Below are positions 23,838-32,463 of a stretch of 64,000 nt of DNA, piece by piece. Source of the DNA: CAZCEC01 sp964497615 (GTDB lineage: Bacteria; Chloroflexota; Anaerolineae; Anaerolineales; UBA6663); assembly GCA_964497615.1 (NCBI GenBank), contig CAZCEC010000007.1:1-64000 (forward strand), read 5' to 3'. The notes beneath the pieces were generated by a model. The model was not told where the DNA came from. It did not search any database and saw nothing but the letters and a program-made list of their open reading frames with translations. Made by a program: the position numbers and the translations under genes. The stretch's first letter is position 1. Each line of letters begins with the position of its first letter.

Positions 23838-25222
23838 GCACCCTGGACCGCGACGCCGAGCGCCGCAAGCGTTCGGCTGAAGACCTGTTCCGCCACGGGC
23901 GCGACGCGGTGAAGGCGGGTGAGCGGCAGCGCGGGCAGCAATTGCTTCAGCAGGCGGTGGACTATGACCGCGGCCACGCCGACGCCTGGCTGTGGCTGAG
24001 CGCCACCACCGATGACCCCGCTGAGCAGAAGCGCTATCTGGAGTGGGCCATCGCCGCCGACCCCGCCCACGCGGGCGCGCGGCGCGGGCTGGGGCTGCTC
24101 ACCGGCCGCATCCGCGCCGAGGACGTGGTGCCGGAGGGGCAGGCACTGCCCGCCCGAGCGCCGCAAGCGCCCGAGCCGGCCGCCGTGCGCCGCGCCTTCA
24201 CCTGCCCGCGCTGCGGGGGGCGGCTGCGCTTCGAGCCGGAGATCGTGGACCTGCGCTGCGAGAACTGCGGCTACGTGGAAGTGGTGGCGGAGGAGCCGGC
24301 CCAGGCTATCCAGGCAGTGCTGGACTATACCCTGCCCACGCGCCAGGGGCAGCGCTGGGCCGAGGCCGAGCGCCGCTACACCTGCCGCCAGTGCGGGGCG
24401 GCCAGCGTGCTGCCGCCCGGCCGCACCTCGGATGTGTGTCCGTTCTGCGGCACGGCCGCGCTGCTGGCCGCGCCCGAGGCCGAGGCCGAACTGCTGCCGC
24501 CGCAGGCCGTCATCCCCATGCGGTTGGAGAGCGGGGCCGTGCTGAAGGCGGTGCGCGCCTGGCTGGGGCGCGGGTTCCTGGCGCCCGACAATCTGGCGCA
24601 CCTGGCGCGCGGCAGCGGGCTGATGCCGGTGTATGTGCCGTTCTGGAGCTTCAACGCCGCGCTCACCTCGCGCTGGCGGGCGGAGGTGCAGGAACAGGTC
24701 AACGGGCAGACCAGGACGGTGACGCGCACCGGCGAGGAGACGCAGTTCTTCACGCACTGGCTCCAGCCGGGCACGCGCGCCCTGCCGGCCAAGTTATTGC
24801 GCGAACTGGAGCCGTTCGATTTTGAGCAGGCGGTGGTCTACAAGCCCGAGTATCTGGCGGGCTGGCCGGCAGGGGCGTATGACATCTCGCTGGCGCAGGC
24901 CTCGCTGGACGGGCGCGCGGCCATGATCGAGGCGCTGACGGCGCGGCTGTGGAAGCGCGCGCTGCCGGGCCGGGTGGTGACGAATTTGCAGGTGACGGGC
25001 TCTGATTTCACGGGGCAGACCTACCAACTGGCGCTGCTGCCGGTGTGGGTGGGCAACTATCACTATCACGGCCGCGCGTTCCGCGTGCTGGTGAATGGAC
25101 AGACCGGGAAAGTGGCCGGCGACAAGCCGGTGGACACGGTGAAACTGTGGCTGCTGGCGGCGTTGGTGCTGGCGGTGGGCGTGATGCTGGGCATTGCGGG
25201 CTGGCTGCTGCTGGCCCGTTAA
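23834..25222 (+). CDS. Zinc-ribbon membrane protein with TPR-like N-terminus
   Basis: 462 aa from ATG 23834, overlapping the mobA stop. Order: a TPR-like helical region (about residues 10-80, RGQQLLQQAVDYDRGHADAWLWL), a first zinc ribbon (CPRCGG then CENCG, about 121-145), a second (CRQCG then CPFCG, about 180-205), a long alpha/beta domain (about 210-430), and one C-terminal membrane helix (about 438-458). Without a signal peptide, the ribbons should be cytoplasmic and the tail inserted in the membrane. Family unnamed but typical of Chloroflexota. Coupling to mobA may be incidental. Confidence 0.72.
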   Translation: MSTLDRDAERRKRSAEDLFRHGRDAVKAGERQRGQQLLQQAVDYDRGHADAWLWLSATTDDPAEQKRYLEWAIAADPAHAGARRGLGLLTGRIRAEDVVPEGQALPARAPQAPEPAAVRRAFTCPRCGGRLRFEPEIVDLRCENCGYVEVVAEEPAQAIQAVLDYTLPTRQGQRWAEAERRYTCRQCGAASVLPPGRTSDVCPFCGTAALLAAPEAEAELLPPQAVIPMRLESGAVLKAVRAWLGRGFLAPDNLAHLARGSGLMPVYVPFWSFNAALTSRWRAEVQEQVNGQTRTVTRTGEETQFFTHWLQPGTRALPAKLLRELEPFDFEQAVVYKPEYLAGWPAGAYDISLAQASLDGRAAMIEALTARLWKRALPGRVVTNLQVTGSDFTGQTYQLALLPVWVGNYHYHGRAFRVLVNGQTGKVAGDKPVDTVKLWLLAALVLAVGVMLGIAGWLLLAR

Positions 25223-25223
25223 A

Positions 25224-25260
25224 GATTTCCGCCGGGTGACTGGCATCGCCCGGCGGAATC
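25224..25260 (+). terminator. GC hairpin after zinc-ribbon gene
   Basis: Stem 25224-25236 with 25249-25260 (one bulged T) starting 2 nt after the stop codon. There is no T-run, so it may act as an mRNA-end stabiliser rather than an intrinsic terminator. Confidence 0.5.
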
Positions 25261-25294
25261 TCCCACACAGGGAGGGTCGAAGGAGGAGACAACC

Positions 25295-25345
25295 GTGAAC
25301 CTACGTTCGTCTCTGAACGGTATAATAGCCGAGGGTGCGCCGTAA
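25295..25345 (+). CDS. Possible 16-aa leader ORF
   Basis: GTG preceded by AAGGAGGAG at ideal distance, then 16 codons ending in TAA, about 40 nt before the C45-type gene. The ribosome-binding site is among the best in the window. A TATAAT (25321-25326) lies inside the ORF, so a downstream promoter may overlap it. Could be a leader peptide or an accident. Confidence 0.25.
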   Translation: MNLRSSLNGIIAEGAP

Positions 25346-25387
25346 GCCGACTGGTGTTTGTCACCTCTTCTGCCTGATCATTGTCAC

Positions 25388-26503
25388 GTGACGCCCTCCC
25401 CGCCCGATTATCAGTGTTTTGACCTGAGCGGCCCGCACTACGCCCTCGGCGCGGCCCAGGGCGCGCGGACCGAGCGGTTCGTCTCGCCCGCCTGGTGGCC
25501 GCCGCCCCCGCCCCTCGCCTTTGCCGAGGATTGCGCCCGCCAGATCGCCGAACTGCACCCGCCCCTGCTGGAAGAGCTGCGCGGCTACGCCGACAGCCAG
25601 GCGCTGCCGTATGCCGACCTGCTGCGCGGGGTGTGCCGGCGCTCGATGCGGCTGCGGGCCAGACCTATCCCCCCGGCCCCCATCCCGGCGCTCTTCGAGC
25701 GCCCAAGGGAAGGGGGAGTCATTGGCGCTCAATACCCCGAGGGCGGCTGCTCGTCGTTCGCGGTGGCGGGGGCGGATGGGCATGTGCGGGTGGGGCGCAA
25801 CTATGACTTCCACACCGTGCAGCGGGTGCGCCAGCGGCTGCGGCTGCGCCCAGAGCGCGGGCGGCCCAGCCTGGGCACGCGCGGCTCGGTGCCGGGCGGC
25901 CGCTATGACGGGGTGAACGACGCCGGGCTGTTCATCTGCCTGCACGTGGCGCTCTCGGATGAGCCGGCCGAGGCCCGCGCCGGGGTGCCGTTCCACCTGC
26001 TGCCGCGCCTGGTGTTGGAGACCTGCGCCAGCACGCGCGAGGCGGTGGACCTGCTGCTGCGCGTGCGGCACCTGCATCCCTTCAACTATCTCATCGCAGA
26101 CCTGGGCGGAGACCTGGCCGTGGTGGAGGCGCACCCCGAGGCCGTCCGCGTGGCTGAGCGCGAGGGCGGGTTCGTGGCCGCGTCCAACCACTATCGCCAC
26201 CCGGACTTGCGCCGCTACCAGCGCGGGCGCAAGCTATTACACTCGGAGGCGCGGCTGGGCTATCTCTATGCCCGGCGCGAGCGTCTGCGGGCTGGCGGGG
26301 ACGAGGCCGTAAGCGAAGCACTGCAGGATCATGCCTCCGGCCTGTGCGGGCACGCGGGCGGCCACACGACCCTGTGGAGCCTGACGGCCGATCTCACCGC
26401 GCGACGTGTGAGGTATGCGCAGGGCGCGCCGTGCGAGACGCGCTACGCCGAGGTGGCGTGGCCGGGGGGCGAGCCGGCGGCCCAGAGGGTAGCGGCGGCA
26501 TAA
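25388..26503 (+). CDS. C45-type acyltransferase / autoproteolytic NTN hydrolase
   Basis: 371 aa from GTG 25388; TTG 25358 is also possible. It resembles acyl-CoA:6-aminopenicillanate acyltransferase (peptidase C45). The candidate nucleophile is Cys121 in PEGGCSSFAVAG, followed by VRVGRNYDFH, the usual motif after the self-cleavage Cys. YDGVNDAGLFICLHVAL near 183-199 is also typical. Many members hydrolyse or transfer acyl groups on amide substrates such as conjugated amines, and the penicillin reaction is unlikely here. The last codons lie inside a GTAG-headed hairpin whose loop supplies the stop codon. The YprB-like gene follows after 23 nt. Confidence 0.75.
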   Translation: MTPSPPDYQCFDLSGPHYALGAAQGARTERFVSPAWWPPPPPLAFAEDCARQIAELHPPLLEELRGYADSQALPYADLLRGVCRRSMRLRARPIPPAPIPALFERPREGGVIGAQYPEGGCSSFAVAGADGHVRVGRNYDFHTVQRVRQRLRLRPERGRPSLGTRGSVPGGRYDGVNDAGLFICLHVALSDEPAEARAGVPFHLLPRLVLETCASTREAVDLLLRVRHLHPFNYLIADLGGDLAVVEAHPEAVRVAEREGGFVAASNHYRHPDLRRYQRGRKLLHSEARLGYLYARRERLRAGGDEAVSEALQDHASGLCGHAGGHTTLWSLTADLTARRVRYAQGAPCETRYAEVAWPGGEPAAQRVAAA

Positions 26504-26516
26504 AGCCGCCGGCTAC
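26489..26516 (+). repeat. GTAG-headed REP-like element (b)
   Basis: GTAG, then a 7-bp GC stem around ATAAA, ending GCTAC. Read on the minus strand it has the same GTAG-N-stem layout. The loop supplies the stop codon of the C45-type gene. Confidence 0.6.
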
Positions 26517-26526
26517 GGATTGCTTG

Positions 26527-27909
26527 ATGCCGGCCACTGACTTGCGCACCAGGCTGCAAAGGCTGCGCACCCACAAGCAGCGCGCCCCCGAGCCGCCGCC
26601 CGAGGCGCCGCGGCCGGCGCAAGCCGGCGCACAGGCCGGCGCCAACGAGCTGCCCGGCGAGCGCATCGCGGCGGGGCGGGGCGCTTATCACCTCATTGAG
26701 ACCCGCTACCCCCTGAACCAGAAACACGGCCCGCGCACCCTGGCCGAGGCCTTTGCCCACGACCCGGCCACGGCGGCGCGGCTGGCCCGCGATGAGGCGC
26801 TGGGCCGCGCCGACATGCGCGCGCTGGCGTTTATCGACACCGAGACCACCGGGCTGGCCGGCGGCGCGGGCACGCTGGTGTTCCTGGTCGGGGTAGGGGT
26901 ATGCGAGGGCGATGCCTTCGTGGTGCGGCAATACTTCCTGTCCGAAACGGCCAGCGAGCGGGCGATGTTCCAGGCCCTGGTGGCCGACCTGACGCCGCGC
27001 GCCGGCTGGATAACGTTCAACGGCAAGGCCTTCGACCTGCCGCTGATCGAATCGCGGCTGACGCTGACGCGCCAGCGGGGGGCGCTGGGCCAGCGCCCGC
27101 ACCTGGACCTGCTGATGCCGGCCCGCCGGCTGTATCGCGGGCGGCTGCCTTCGTGCGGCCTGGGCGATATAGAGCGCGGCGTCTTTAAGATTGCGCGTGA
27201 GGACGACGACGTGCCCGGCTGGCTCATCCCGCAGCTCTACCAGGCCTACCTGCGCACCGGCAACCCGCGCGAGATGCGGCGCGTGATCTATCACAACACG
27301 GTGGACATCCTCTCGATGGTCACGCTGACGGCGCATCTGCTGGAGACGTTCGCCACGCCGCTGCCGGCGGCCGGACGAAGGACGAACGACGAAGGACGAA
27401 GTCGCCCCGCGTTGGCCGGCAGCGGCGAGCCGTCCCATGCTGGTCGTCGCCGGTCGTCGGTCGCAGGCACGCTCGCTGACGGGGTCGGTCGTCCCATCCC
27501 AGAGGCCGCGGACCTGCTTCGGCTGGCGTGCTGGCATGAGGACCAGGGCCGCGGCGCGGAAGCTGAAACCGCTTTCCGGCGGGCGCTAGCTGGCAAGCTG
27601 GAGCTGCCCGACCGGGCGCTGGGCCTCACGCGGCTGGCGGCGCTGCTCAAGCGCCAGGACCGCCGCGCGGAGGCCGTGCCGCTGTGGGAGCAACTGGCGT
27701 CATTCAGCCTGGACGATGCCTCACCATTTGTGGAGTTAGCGAAGTACTACGAGTGGCACGGCGGCGACCTGGGCCGCGCCGAGGCGTGGACCCGGCGCGC
27801 ACTGGCCCTGGTGGGCGGCCTGCCTGGCGGCTGGCGGCGCGAACTGGCGGTGGCCGGGCTAAACCAGCGGCTGGAACGCGTGCAGGCGAAGCTGGCGCGT
27901 TCGGCCTGA
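26527..27909 (+). CDS. YprB-like RNase H-fold nuclease with TPR C-terminus
   Basis: 460 aa. A ribonuclease H-like exonuclease domain (PF13482 type) covers about residues 95-285: FIDTETTGL (about 102-110), WITFNGKAFDLPLIESRL (about 161-178) and YHNTVDILSMV near 257-267 give the acidic sites. A TPR-like helical region follows from about residue 335. Between the two lies a low-complexity segment at about 283-326 that derives from a repeated GGACGAA word (27373-27403) and related GGTCGTC words, read in frame. It follows the C45-type gene by 23 nt. Relatives are associated with DNA repair, but the substrate is unproven. Confidence 0.8.
   Translation: MPATDLRTRLQRLRTHKQRAPEPPPEAPRPAQAGAQAGANELPGERIAAGRGAYHLIETRYPLNQKHGPRTLAEAFAHDPATAARLARDEALGRADMRALAFIDTETTGLAGGAGTLVFLVGVGVCEGDAFVVRQYFLSETASERAMFQALVADLTPRAGWITFNGKAFDLPLIESRLTLTRQRGALGQRPHLDLLMPARRLYRGRLPSCGLGDIERGVFKIAREDDDVPGWLIPQLYQAYLRTGNPREMRRVIYHNTVDILSMVTLTAHLLETFATPLPAAGRRTNDEGRSRPALAGSGEPSHAGRRRSSVAGTLADGVGRPIPEAADLLRLACWHEDQGRGAEAETAFRRALAGKLELPDRALGLTRLAALLKRQDRRAEAVPLWEQLASFSLDDASPFVELAKYYEWHGGDLGRAEAWTRRALALVGGLPGGWRRELAVAGLNQRLERVQAKLARSA
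27373..27403. repeat. Short-word repeat inside a coding region
   Basis: Tandem GGACGAA/CGACGAA words read in frame within the YprB-like gene, followed from about 27442 by related GGTCGTC words in inverse sense. It forms the linker between the nuclease and TPR parts. Confidence 0.65.
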
Positions 27910-27920
27910 CACAGGCTTTT

Positions 27921-29159
27921 TTGCCACGAATTTCGCGAATTGTTGCGAACTGTGTGGGGGCCGTGCTGGCGGCGTGCGCGGCAGCGCAAGTGCCGGATCA
28001 GGCGCCGCCGCCGCCCGACCGCCCACTCGCCACAACTGCGCCGCCGGCCGCCGGGCCGACAATACCAAGCAGTCCACCAGCCGCAGCTAACATTCCACTG
28101 TCCACTTACACACCTACACCCTCACCCACGGCCACCCCCACGCCCAGCGCGGTACTCAGCGCCGCACCATCCCAGAGCCGAAGGCCCCCCACGGGCACTT
28201 CGCCGCCTCCCCCGACGCTCACCCTCCTCTTCACCGGCGACATCAACCCCGGCCGCTGCCCGGCGCAGATCGCGCTGACGCACAATGACTTCACCCTGCC
28301 GTACCAGATCGTGGGCGAGGCCTTGCGCGCCGCCGACATCACCGCCGGCAGCCTGGATGGCTCGATTTCTGACCTCAGCCGGCCCTCGCCCTGCCCGCAG
28401 ACCATGAACCTGATCGGCCCCAGCCGCACGGTGGAGGGGCTGGTGTACGCGGGCTTCGACCTGATCACCGTCGCCACCAACCACGCGCTGGACTGCGGCG
28501 CGCGCGGCTGGAACTGCGACCACGCGGCCCTGCGCGATACCCTGGCCCATTTAGAGGCGGCCGGCATCGCCGCCACGGGCGGCGGGGAAGACCTGATGGC
28601 AGCGCGCCAGCCTGCCATCATCGAGCGGCAGGGCGTGCAGTTTGCGTTCCTGGGCGTGACGCAGGTGGGGGACGAGACGTGGGCGGCGGCGGACCGGCCG
28701 GGCACCGCGCCGCTTTCGGAAGAAACGCTGCCCGCTCTGCTGGACGCCATCGCCGCCGCGCGGGCCGTGGCCGATGTTGTCATTGTCCTGCCGCAGTGGG
28801 GGATCGAGTACAGCGAACAGCCCACGACGCAGCAGCGCGAATGGGCGCGGGCGATGGCGGCGGCCGGAGCCGCGCTCATCATCGGCAACCACCCGCACAT
28901 GGTGCAGCCGGTGGAGGTGTTTGCGGCCGAGGACGGGACCGAGGCAGTGGCGGCCTATGCGCTGGGCAATTTTGTTTTCGATCAGGGACCGTGGCGCACG
29001 CGGCAGGGGGCGGTGCTGGAGGCGACGTTCGAGGGCGCGCGGCTGGCGGGGTGGCGGTTGTTGCCCATTCACATCAAGAGCCTGCACCAGCCGCATTGGG
29101 CGGATGAGGCCGAGGCGGCGGCGATCCTGGCGCGCATGCCGACGCTGACGACGCCGTGA
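27921..29159 (+). CDS. CapA-family lipoprotein (poly-gamma-glutamate synthesis protein type)
   Basis: About 412 aa from TTG 27921. This start gives a signal peptide with lipobox VLAAC; no ATG fits. A Pro/Thr/Ser-rich linker (about residues 25-100) leads to a metallophosphatase-like CapA domain: LLFTGDINPGR (about 106-116), DLITVATNHALDCG (about 187-200) and LIIGNHPHMVQP (about 317-328) are its metal-ligand motifs. CapA proteins act outside the membrane in gamma-polyglutamate or other envelope polymer assembly; no capB/capC is nearby. The signal-peptide codons include a CGAATTTCGCGAATT palindromic word that looks like dispersed-repeat sequence. Confidence 0.82.
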   Translation: MPRISRIVANCVGAVLAACAAAQVPDQAPPPPDRPLATTAPPAAGPTIPSSPPAAANIPLSTYTPTPSPTATPTPSAVLSAAPSQSRRPPTGTSPPPPTLTLLFTGDINPGRCPAQIALTHNDFTLPYQIVGEALRAADITAGSLDGSISDLSRPSPCPQTMNLIGPSRTVEGLVYAGFDLITVATNHALDCGARGWNCDHAALRDTLAHLEAAGIAATGGGEDLMAARQPAIIERQGVQFAFLGVTQVGDETWAAADRPGTAPLSEETLPALLDAIAAARAVADVVIVLPQWGIEYSEQPTTQQREWARAMAAAGAALIIGNHPHMVQPVEVFAAEDGTEAVAAYALGNFVFDQGPWRTRQGAVLEATFEGARLAGWRLLPIHIKSLHQPHWADEAEAAAILARMPTLTTP

Positions 29160-29173
29160 CGGGCGTCAACGTC

Positions 29174-30217
29174 TTAGCTGCGCTGCCGGGGCCGCAAGCC
29201 CAGCGTCCCCAGGGCCGTGCTGCGCAGGAAGACATACCAGCGATGGGCATTCAGCCGGGCGTGGCGGGCCAGGGGCGAGCGCCAATAGCGCCCTAACGCG
29301 CGGAAGCCGATGCGCCGCGCCGCGGCCTGGCAGGCCTGCTGCCAGCGGTCGGCCAGCACCTCGGCCAGCACGGCGTGTGGCAAGCGGTCCACGGCCTCGT
29401 TGGCGGCGCGGATGCGCGCCAGCCAGGCATCCGTGCGTTCCAGCGCCTCGGCCGCCGGCTCGAAGTGCCAGCGGCCGAGGGCGTTGTGCAGGTCGAACTC
29501 CTCTGCGCTGGGCTCCAGGTCCAGCCGCCGCAGCCCGCGCAGCCGGATGCGGCCGGTCACCTGCACGCCCTGGCCGCTGGCGCGCGCTGCGTGGGTCACC
29601 TGGGTGGCGTGGCGGCGGTGCAGCACCAGGGGCTCGGGCAGGTTCGCCATCCGGGTGTGCTCGGACAGCCGCACCCACAGGTCGTAGTCTTCGGCCGTCG
29701 GGTAGTCTGGATCGTAGCCGCCCACGGCCCGCACCAGCTCAGGCCGCAGCATCACCGAGGGGTGCATGATAGCGGTCTCGAACAGGTGCCGGCAGCGCAG
29801 TTCGGCGTCACTCACCGCATAGCGCCACAGGATGCGGGAGCGGGTGTCCAGCAATTCGCCCCACGTCCCGCACAGCCCCACCTCGGGGTGCCGGTCCATG
29901 AACGCAACTTGCCGCTCCAGCCGCGCGGGCCGCGCCACGTCGTCCGCGTCCATGCGCGCTACCAGGCTGCCCTGCGCCAGCGCCAGCCCGCGGTTGAGGG
30001 CCGTGCACAGCCCGGCGTGCGGCAGGTTCAACAGGCGCACCCGCGCATCGCGCCGGGCGCATTCGGCCAGGCGGGCGGGGGTCTCGTCGGTGGAGCCATC
30101 GTCGACGACGATCAACTCAAAGTCGGTGAAGGTCTGCGCCAGGATGCTGTCGACGGCGGCCTGCACGTAGGGCGCGGCGTTGTAGGCCGCCATCAGGACG
30201 GACACGCATGGGGTCAT
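29174..30217 (-). CDS. Family 2 glycosyltransferase
   Basis: 347 aa from ATG 30217. GT-A fold: VSVLMAAYNAAPYVQAAVDS near residues 5-24, FELIVVDDGSTDE (about 34-46), ARMDADDVARPARLERQ (about 87-103, the DxD metal site) and a YDPDYPTAEDYDLWVRL acceptor/catalytic region near 165-181. No membrane helix, so it works at the cytoplasmic face. The last 100 residues are an unclassified helical region. It is divergent from the S9 peptidase gene of the RiPP locus with 47 bp between them. It could modify an envelope sugar or be a tailoring enzyme of the RiPP; nothing decides this. Confidence 0.88.
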   Translation of the reverse strand: MTPCVSVLMAAYNAAPYVQAAVDSILAQTFTDFELIVVDDGSTDETPARLAECARRDARVRLLNLPHAGLCTALNRGLALAQGSLVARMDADDVARPARLERQVAFMDRHPEVGLCGTWGELLDTRSRILWRYAVSDAELRCRHLFETAIMHPSVMLRPELVRAVGGYDPDYPTAEDYDLWVRLSEHTRMANLPEPLVLHRRHATQVTHAARASGQGVQVTGRIRLRGLRRLDLEPSAEEFDLHNALGRWHFEPAAEALERTDAWLARIRAANEAVDRLPHAVLAEVLADRWQQACQAAARRIGFRALGRYWRSPLARHARLNAHRWYVFLRSTALGTLGLRPRQRS

Positions 30218-30252
30218 GCCGGGCCGGGGTTTGCCAAGCGGCGGGTTCCGGC

Positions 30253-30258
30253 TACACT
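30253..30258 (+). promoter_or_regulatory. -10 box (TACACT) for leaderless S9 peptidase gene
   Basis: TACACT ends 6 nt before ATG 30265. It is the only promoter-like element upstream of the peptidase-PqqD pair. Confidence 0.55.
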
Positions 30259-30264
30259 CGCGCC

Positions 30265-32109
30265 ATGCCAAAACGCTCCCGCCTCAATCTCAACCAACTG
30301 GTGCGCGTGCCCGCCGTCTGGGACTATGATCTCTCGCCTGAAGGCGGCGCGGCCGCCGTGGTGTGGGACAAGGCCGGCTCGCGGGCGATCTACCTGGCGC
30401 CCCTCGCCGGCCGGGGCCGCCCGCGCCGGCTGACGCGCACGGCCGAGGCCTGCGCCGCGCCGCGCTTCTCGCCCGACGGCGCCCGCCTGGCCTACGCGCA
30501 GGACTACGGCGGTGACGAGCGGCACGATCTGTTTGTGTATGACTTGAAGACCCGCCAGACCCATAACCTGACTCCCAGCACCCCGGATGAAACCATCAAC
30601 GCCAATCTCGATTGGTCGCCGGACGGCCGTCTACTCGCGTACGTCTCCGACCGGCCCGGCCAGTTCGCCGCCCACCTGATTGACGCGGACGGCGCCAGCG
30701 CGCCCCGCCGCGTCACCCAGCACGCCTACTCCGATTTCGCCGCCCGCTTCTCGCCCGATGGCCGCTGGCTGGCCGTGAACACAAGCGTCACCGGGCAGGA
30801 GTCCTGGGCTCTGCTGTATTCGCTGGCCGATTTGGACGAGGCGCCCATTATCGTGGGCGGACCGCACGGACCGGTGGATGCCTTCAACCTGGCCTGGTCG
30901 CCGGATGGGCGGCGGCTGGCGCTGGCCTCCAATGCGCCCGGCATCACCGCCATTCTAGTCTTTGAGGTGGAAACGCGCGCACTGACGCAGGTGACGCCCG
31001 CCACTTACGAGGCCGGCGAACCGGCCTGGTCGCCCGATGGGCAGCGGCTGGCCTACACCTGGAACGTGGATGGTGACGTCGCGGTGCGGCTGCACCACCT
31101 GGCCAGCGGCGCGGTGCAGGACCTGCGCGTGGGGGCCGGCGTGCACAGCCGGCCGCTGTTCAGCCGCGATGGCCGCCGCTTGACGGCGCTCTTCGACGGC
31201 GCGCGTTACCCAGCCGACCTGTGGGTCTTCAATCTGGACGGCGCCCGCCCGGCCCGCAAGCGCCGGGCGCGCCCGCGCCGGGTCACTGATTCGCGGCCCG
31301 CGCGCCTGGACCTGAACGCCCTGCGCGAGCCCGAGGTCGTGCGCTGGCCCAGCGACCCGCTCACCATCTCCGGGCTGCTGTACAAGCCGCGTGGCATGCG
31401 GCGGGGCAAGCCGGGCGCGGGCCAGGCGCCGGCCGTGCTATGGGTGCACGGCGGCCCCACCTGGCAGTTCAAGAACGAATGGTGGATCGGCGTGCAGTAC
31501 CTGGTGAGCGCCGGGTGCGTGGTGCTGGCCCCGAACTATCGCGGCAGCACCGGCTATGGCCGCGCCTTCCAGGAAGCCAACCGCTTTGACCTGGGCGGCG
31601 GCGACATGCGCGACGTGATCGCCGGGGCCGAGTGGCTGGTGCAGGCGGGCTATGCCGACCCGCGCCGGCTGGCGATTACGGGCGTCAGCTATGGCGGCTA
31701 TCTGACGATGACGGCCCTCGCCCGCCACCCGCAGGTGTTCGCGGTGGGGGCGGCGGTGGTGCCATTCCTTAACTGGTTTACCGAGCATGAAAACGAGCGC
31801 GCCGACTTGCAGCACTGGGACAAAGAGAACTTCGGTGACCCGGTGAAGGATGCGGACCGCTACCGCGAATACTCGCCCATCTTCTACCTGGACAACATCG
31901 TCGCGCCGGTGCAGATGCTGGCGGGCGGCAACGACTCGCGCTGCCCGGCGGATGAGACCGAGCAGGCGGCGAGGATCCTCCAGCGCCTGAACGTGCCCCA
32001 CGAAGTGCACATCTACCCCGACGAGGGGCACCTGTTTCTCAAGCCCGCCAACCGGCTGGATGCGCTGCGGCGGCGGATGAAGTTCCTGCTGACGCACCTG
32101 GGACTATGA
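30265..32109 (+). CDS. S9 prolyl-oligopeptidase-family peptidase in RiPP locus
   Basis: 614 aa, no signal peptide. A TolB/WD-like beta-propeller (about residues 30-340, with repeated SPDGxRLA motifs) is followed by an alpha/beta-hydrolase. The catalytic triad is visible: Ser475 in GVSYGGYLTM, Asp557 in GGNDSRCP and His589 in DEGHLFLK. This is the architecture of acylaminoacyl peptidases and of lasso-peptide isopeptidases (AtxE2 type). The PqqD-like gene starts 16 nt after its stop, so the two are co-transcribed. It could linearise the mature product or act on leader peptides, since no B2 peptidase is present. A general peptidase that happens to sit here cannot be excluded. Confidence 0.88.
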   Translation: MPKRSRLNLNQLVRVPAVWDYDLSPEGGAAAVVWDKAGSRAIYLAPLAGRGRPRRLTRTAEACAAPRFSPDGARLAYAQDYGGDERHDLFVYDLKTRQTHNLTPSTPDETINANLDWSPDGRLLAYVSDRPGQFAAHLIDADGASAPRRVTQHAYSDFAARFSPDGRWLAVNTSVTGQESWALLYSLADLDEAPIIVGGPHGPVDAFNLAWSPDGRRLALASNAPGITAILVFEVETRALTQVTPATYEAGEPAWSPDGQRLAYTWNVDGDVAVRLHHLASGAVQDLRVGAGVHSRPLFSRDGRRLTALFDGARYPADLWVFNLDGARPARKRRARPRRVTDSRPARLDLNALREPEVVRWPSDPLTISGLLYKPRGMRRGKPGAGQAPAVLWVHGGPTWQFKNEWWIGVQYLVSAGCVVLAPNYRGSTGYGRAFQEANRFDLGGGDMRDVIAGAEWLVQAGYADPRRLAITGVSYGGYLTMTALARHPQVFAVGAAVVPFLNWFTEHENERADLQHWDKENFGDPVKDADRYREYSPIFYLDNIVAPVQMLAGGNDSRCPADETEQAARILQRLNVPHEVHIYPDEGHLFLKPANRLDALRRRMKFLLTHLGL

Positions 32110-32125
32110 CTCAAAGGACGACTGG

Positions 32126-32428
32126 ATGCTGCCCGACACCGCCACCATCACCGCCATCGCCGACCAGACCTCGGTGGACCTTGAGGACGAGGCCGCCATC
32201 CTGCACCTCCAGAGCGGCATTTACTTCGGCCTGAACGAGGTGGGCGCCTTCATCTGGCGCTTCATCCAGCAGCCGCGCCGGGTGGGCGAGGTGCGGGCTG
32301 CCATCCTGGCCGAGTATGCGGTCAGCCCGGAGCAGGCGCAGCAGGACCTGCAGGCCCTGCTGGCCGACCTGCGCCAGCACAATCTGGTGGACGTGCGCGA
32401 GGCGGACCCCGGCGCGCCGGGCGCGTAG
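32126..32428 (+). CDS. PqqD-like RiPP recognition element (lasso B1 type)
   Basis: 100 aa; AAAGGA lies 8 nt before the ATG. The winged-helix PqqD fold is recognisable: VDLEDEAAILHLQSGIYFGL near residues 15-34 (the usual xxxLNxxxGxYFxLNxxG pattern), NEVGAFIWRFIQ, then VGEVRAAILAEYAVSPEQAQ and DLQALLADLRQHNLV. In lasso systems a stand-alone protein of this type (B1) binds the leader's Y-x2-P-x-L segment and delivers the precursor to the peptidase and cyclase. The three precursors downstream carry exactly that segment. The cyclase is 1.4 kb downstream, interrupted by an opposite-strand gene. Confidence 0.88.
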   Translation: MLPDTATITAIADQTSVDLEDEAAILHLQSGIYFGLNEVGAFIWRFIQQPRRVGEVRAAILAEYAVSPEQAQQDLQALLADLRQHNLVDVREADPGAPGA

Positions 32429-32463
32429 CTTTGGGTCCTGACCAGCCGGGACGGCCGCCCTCT

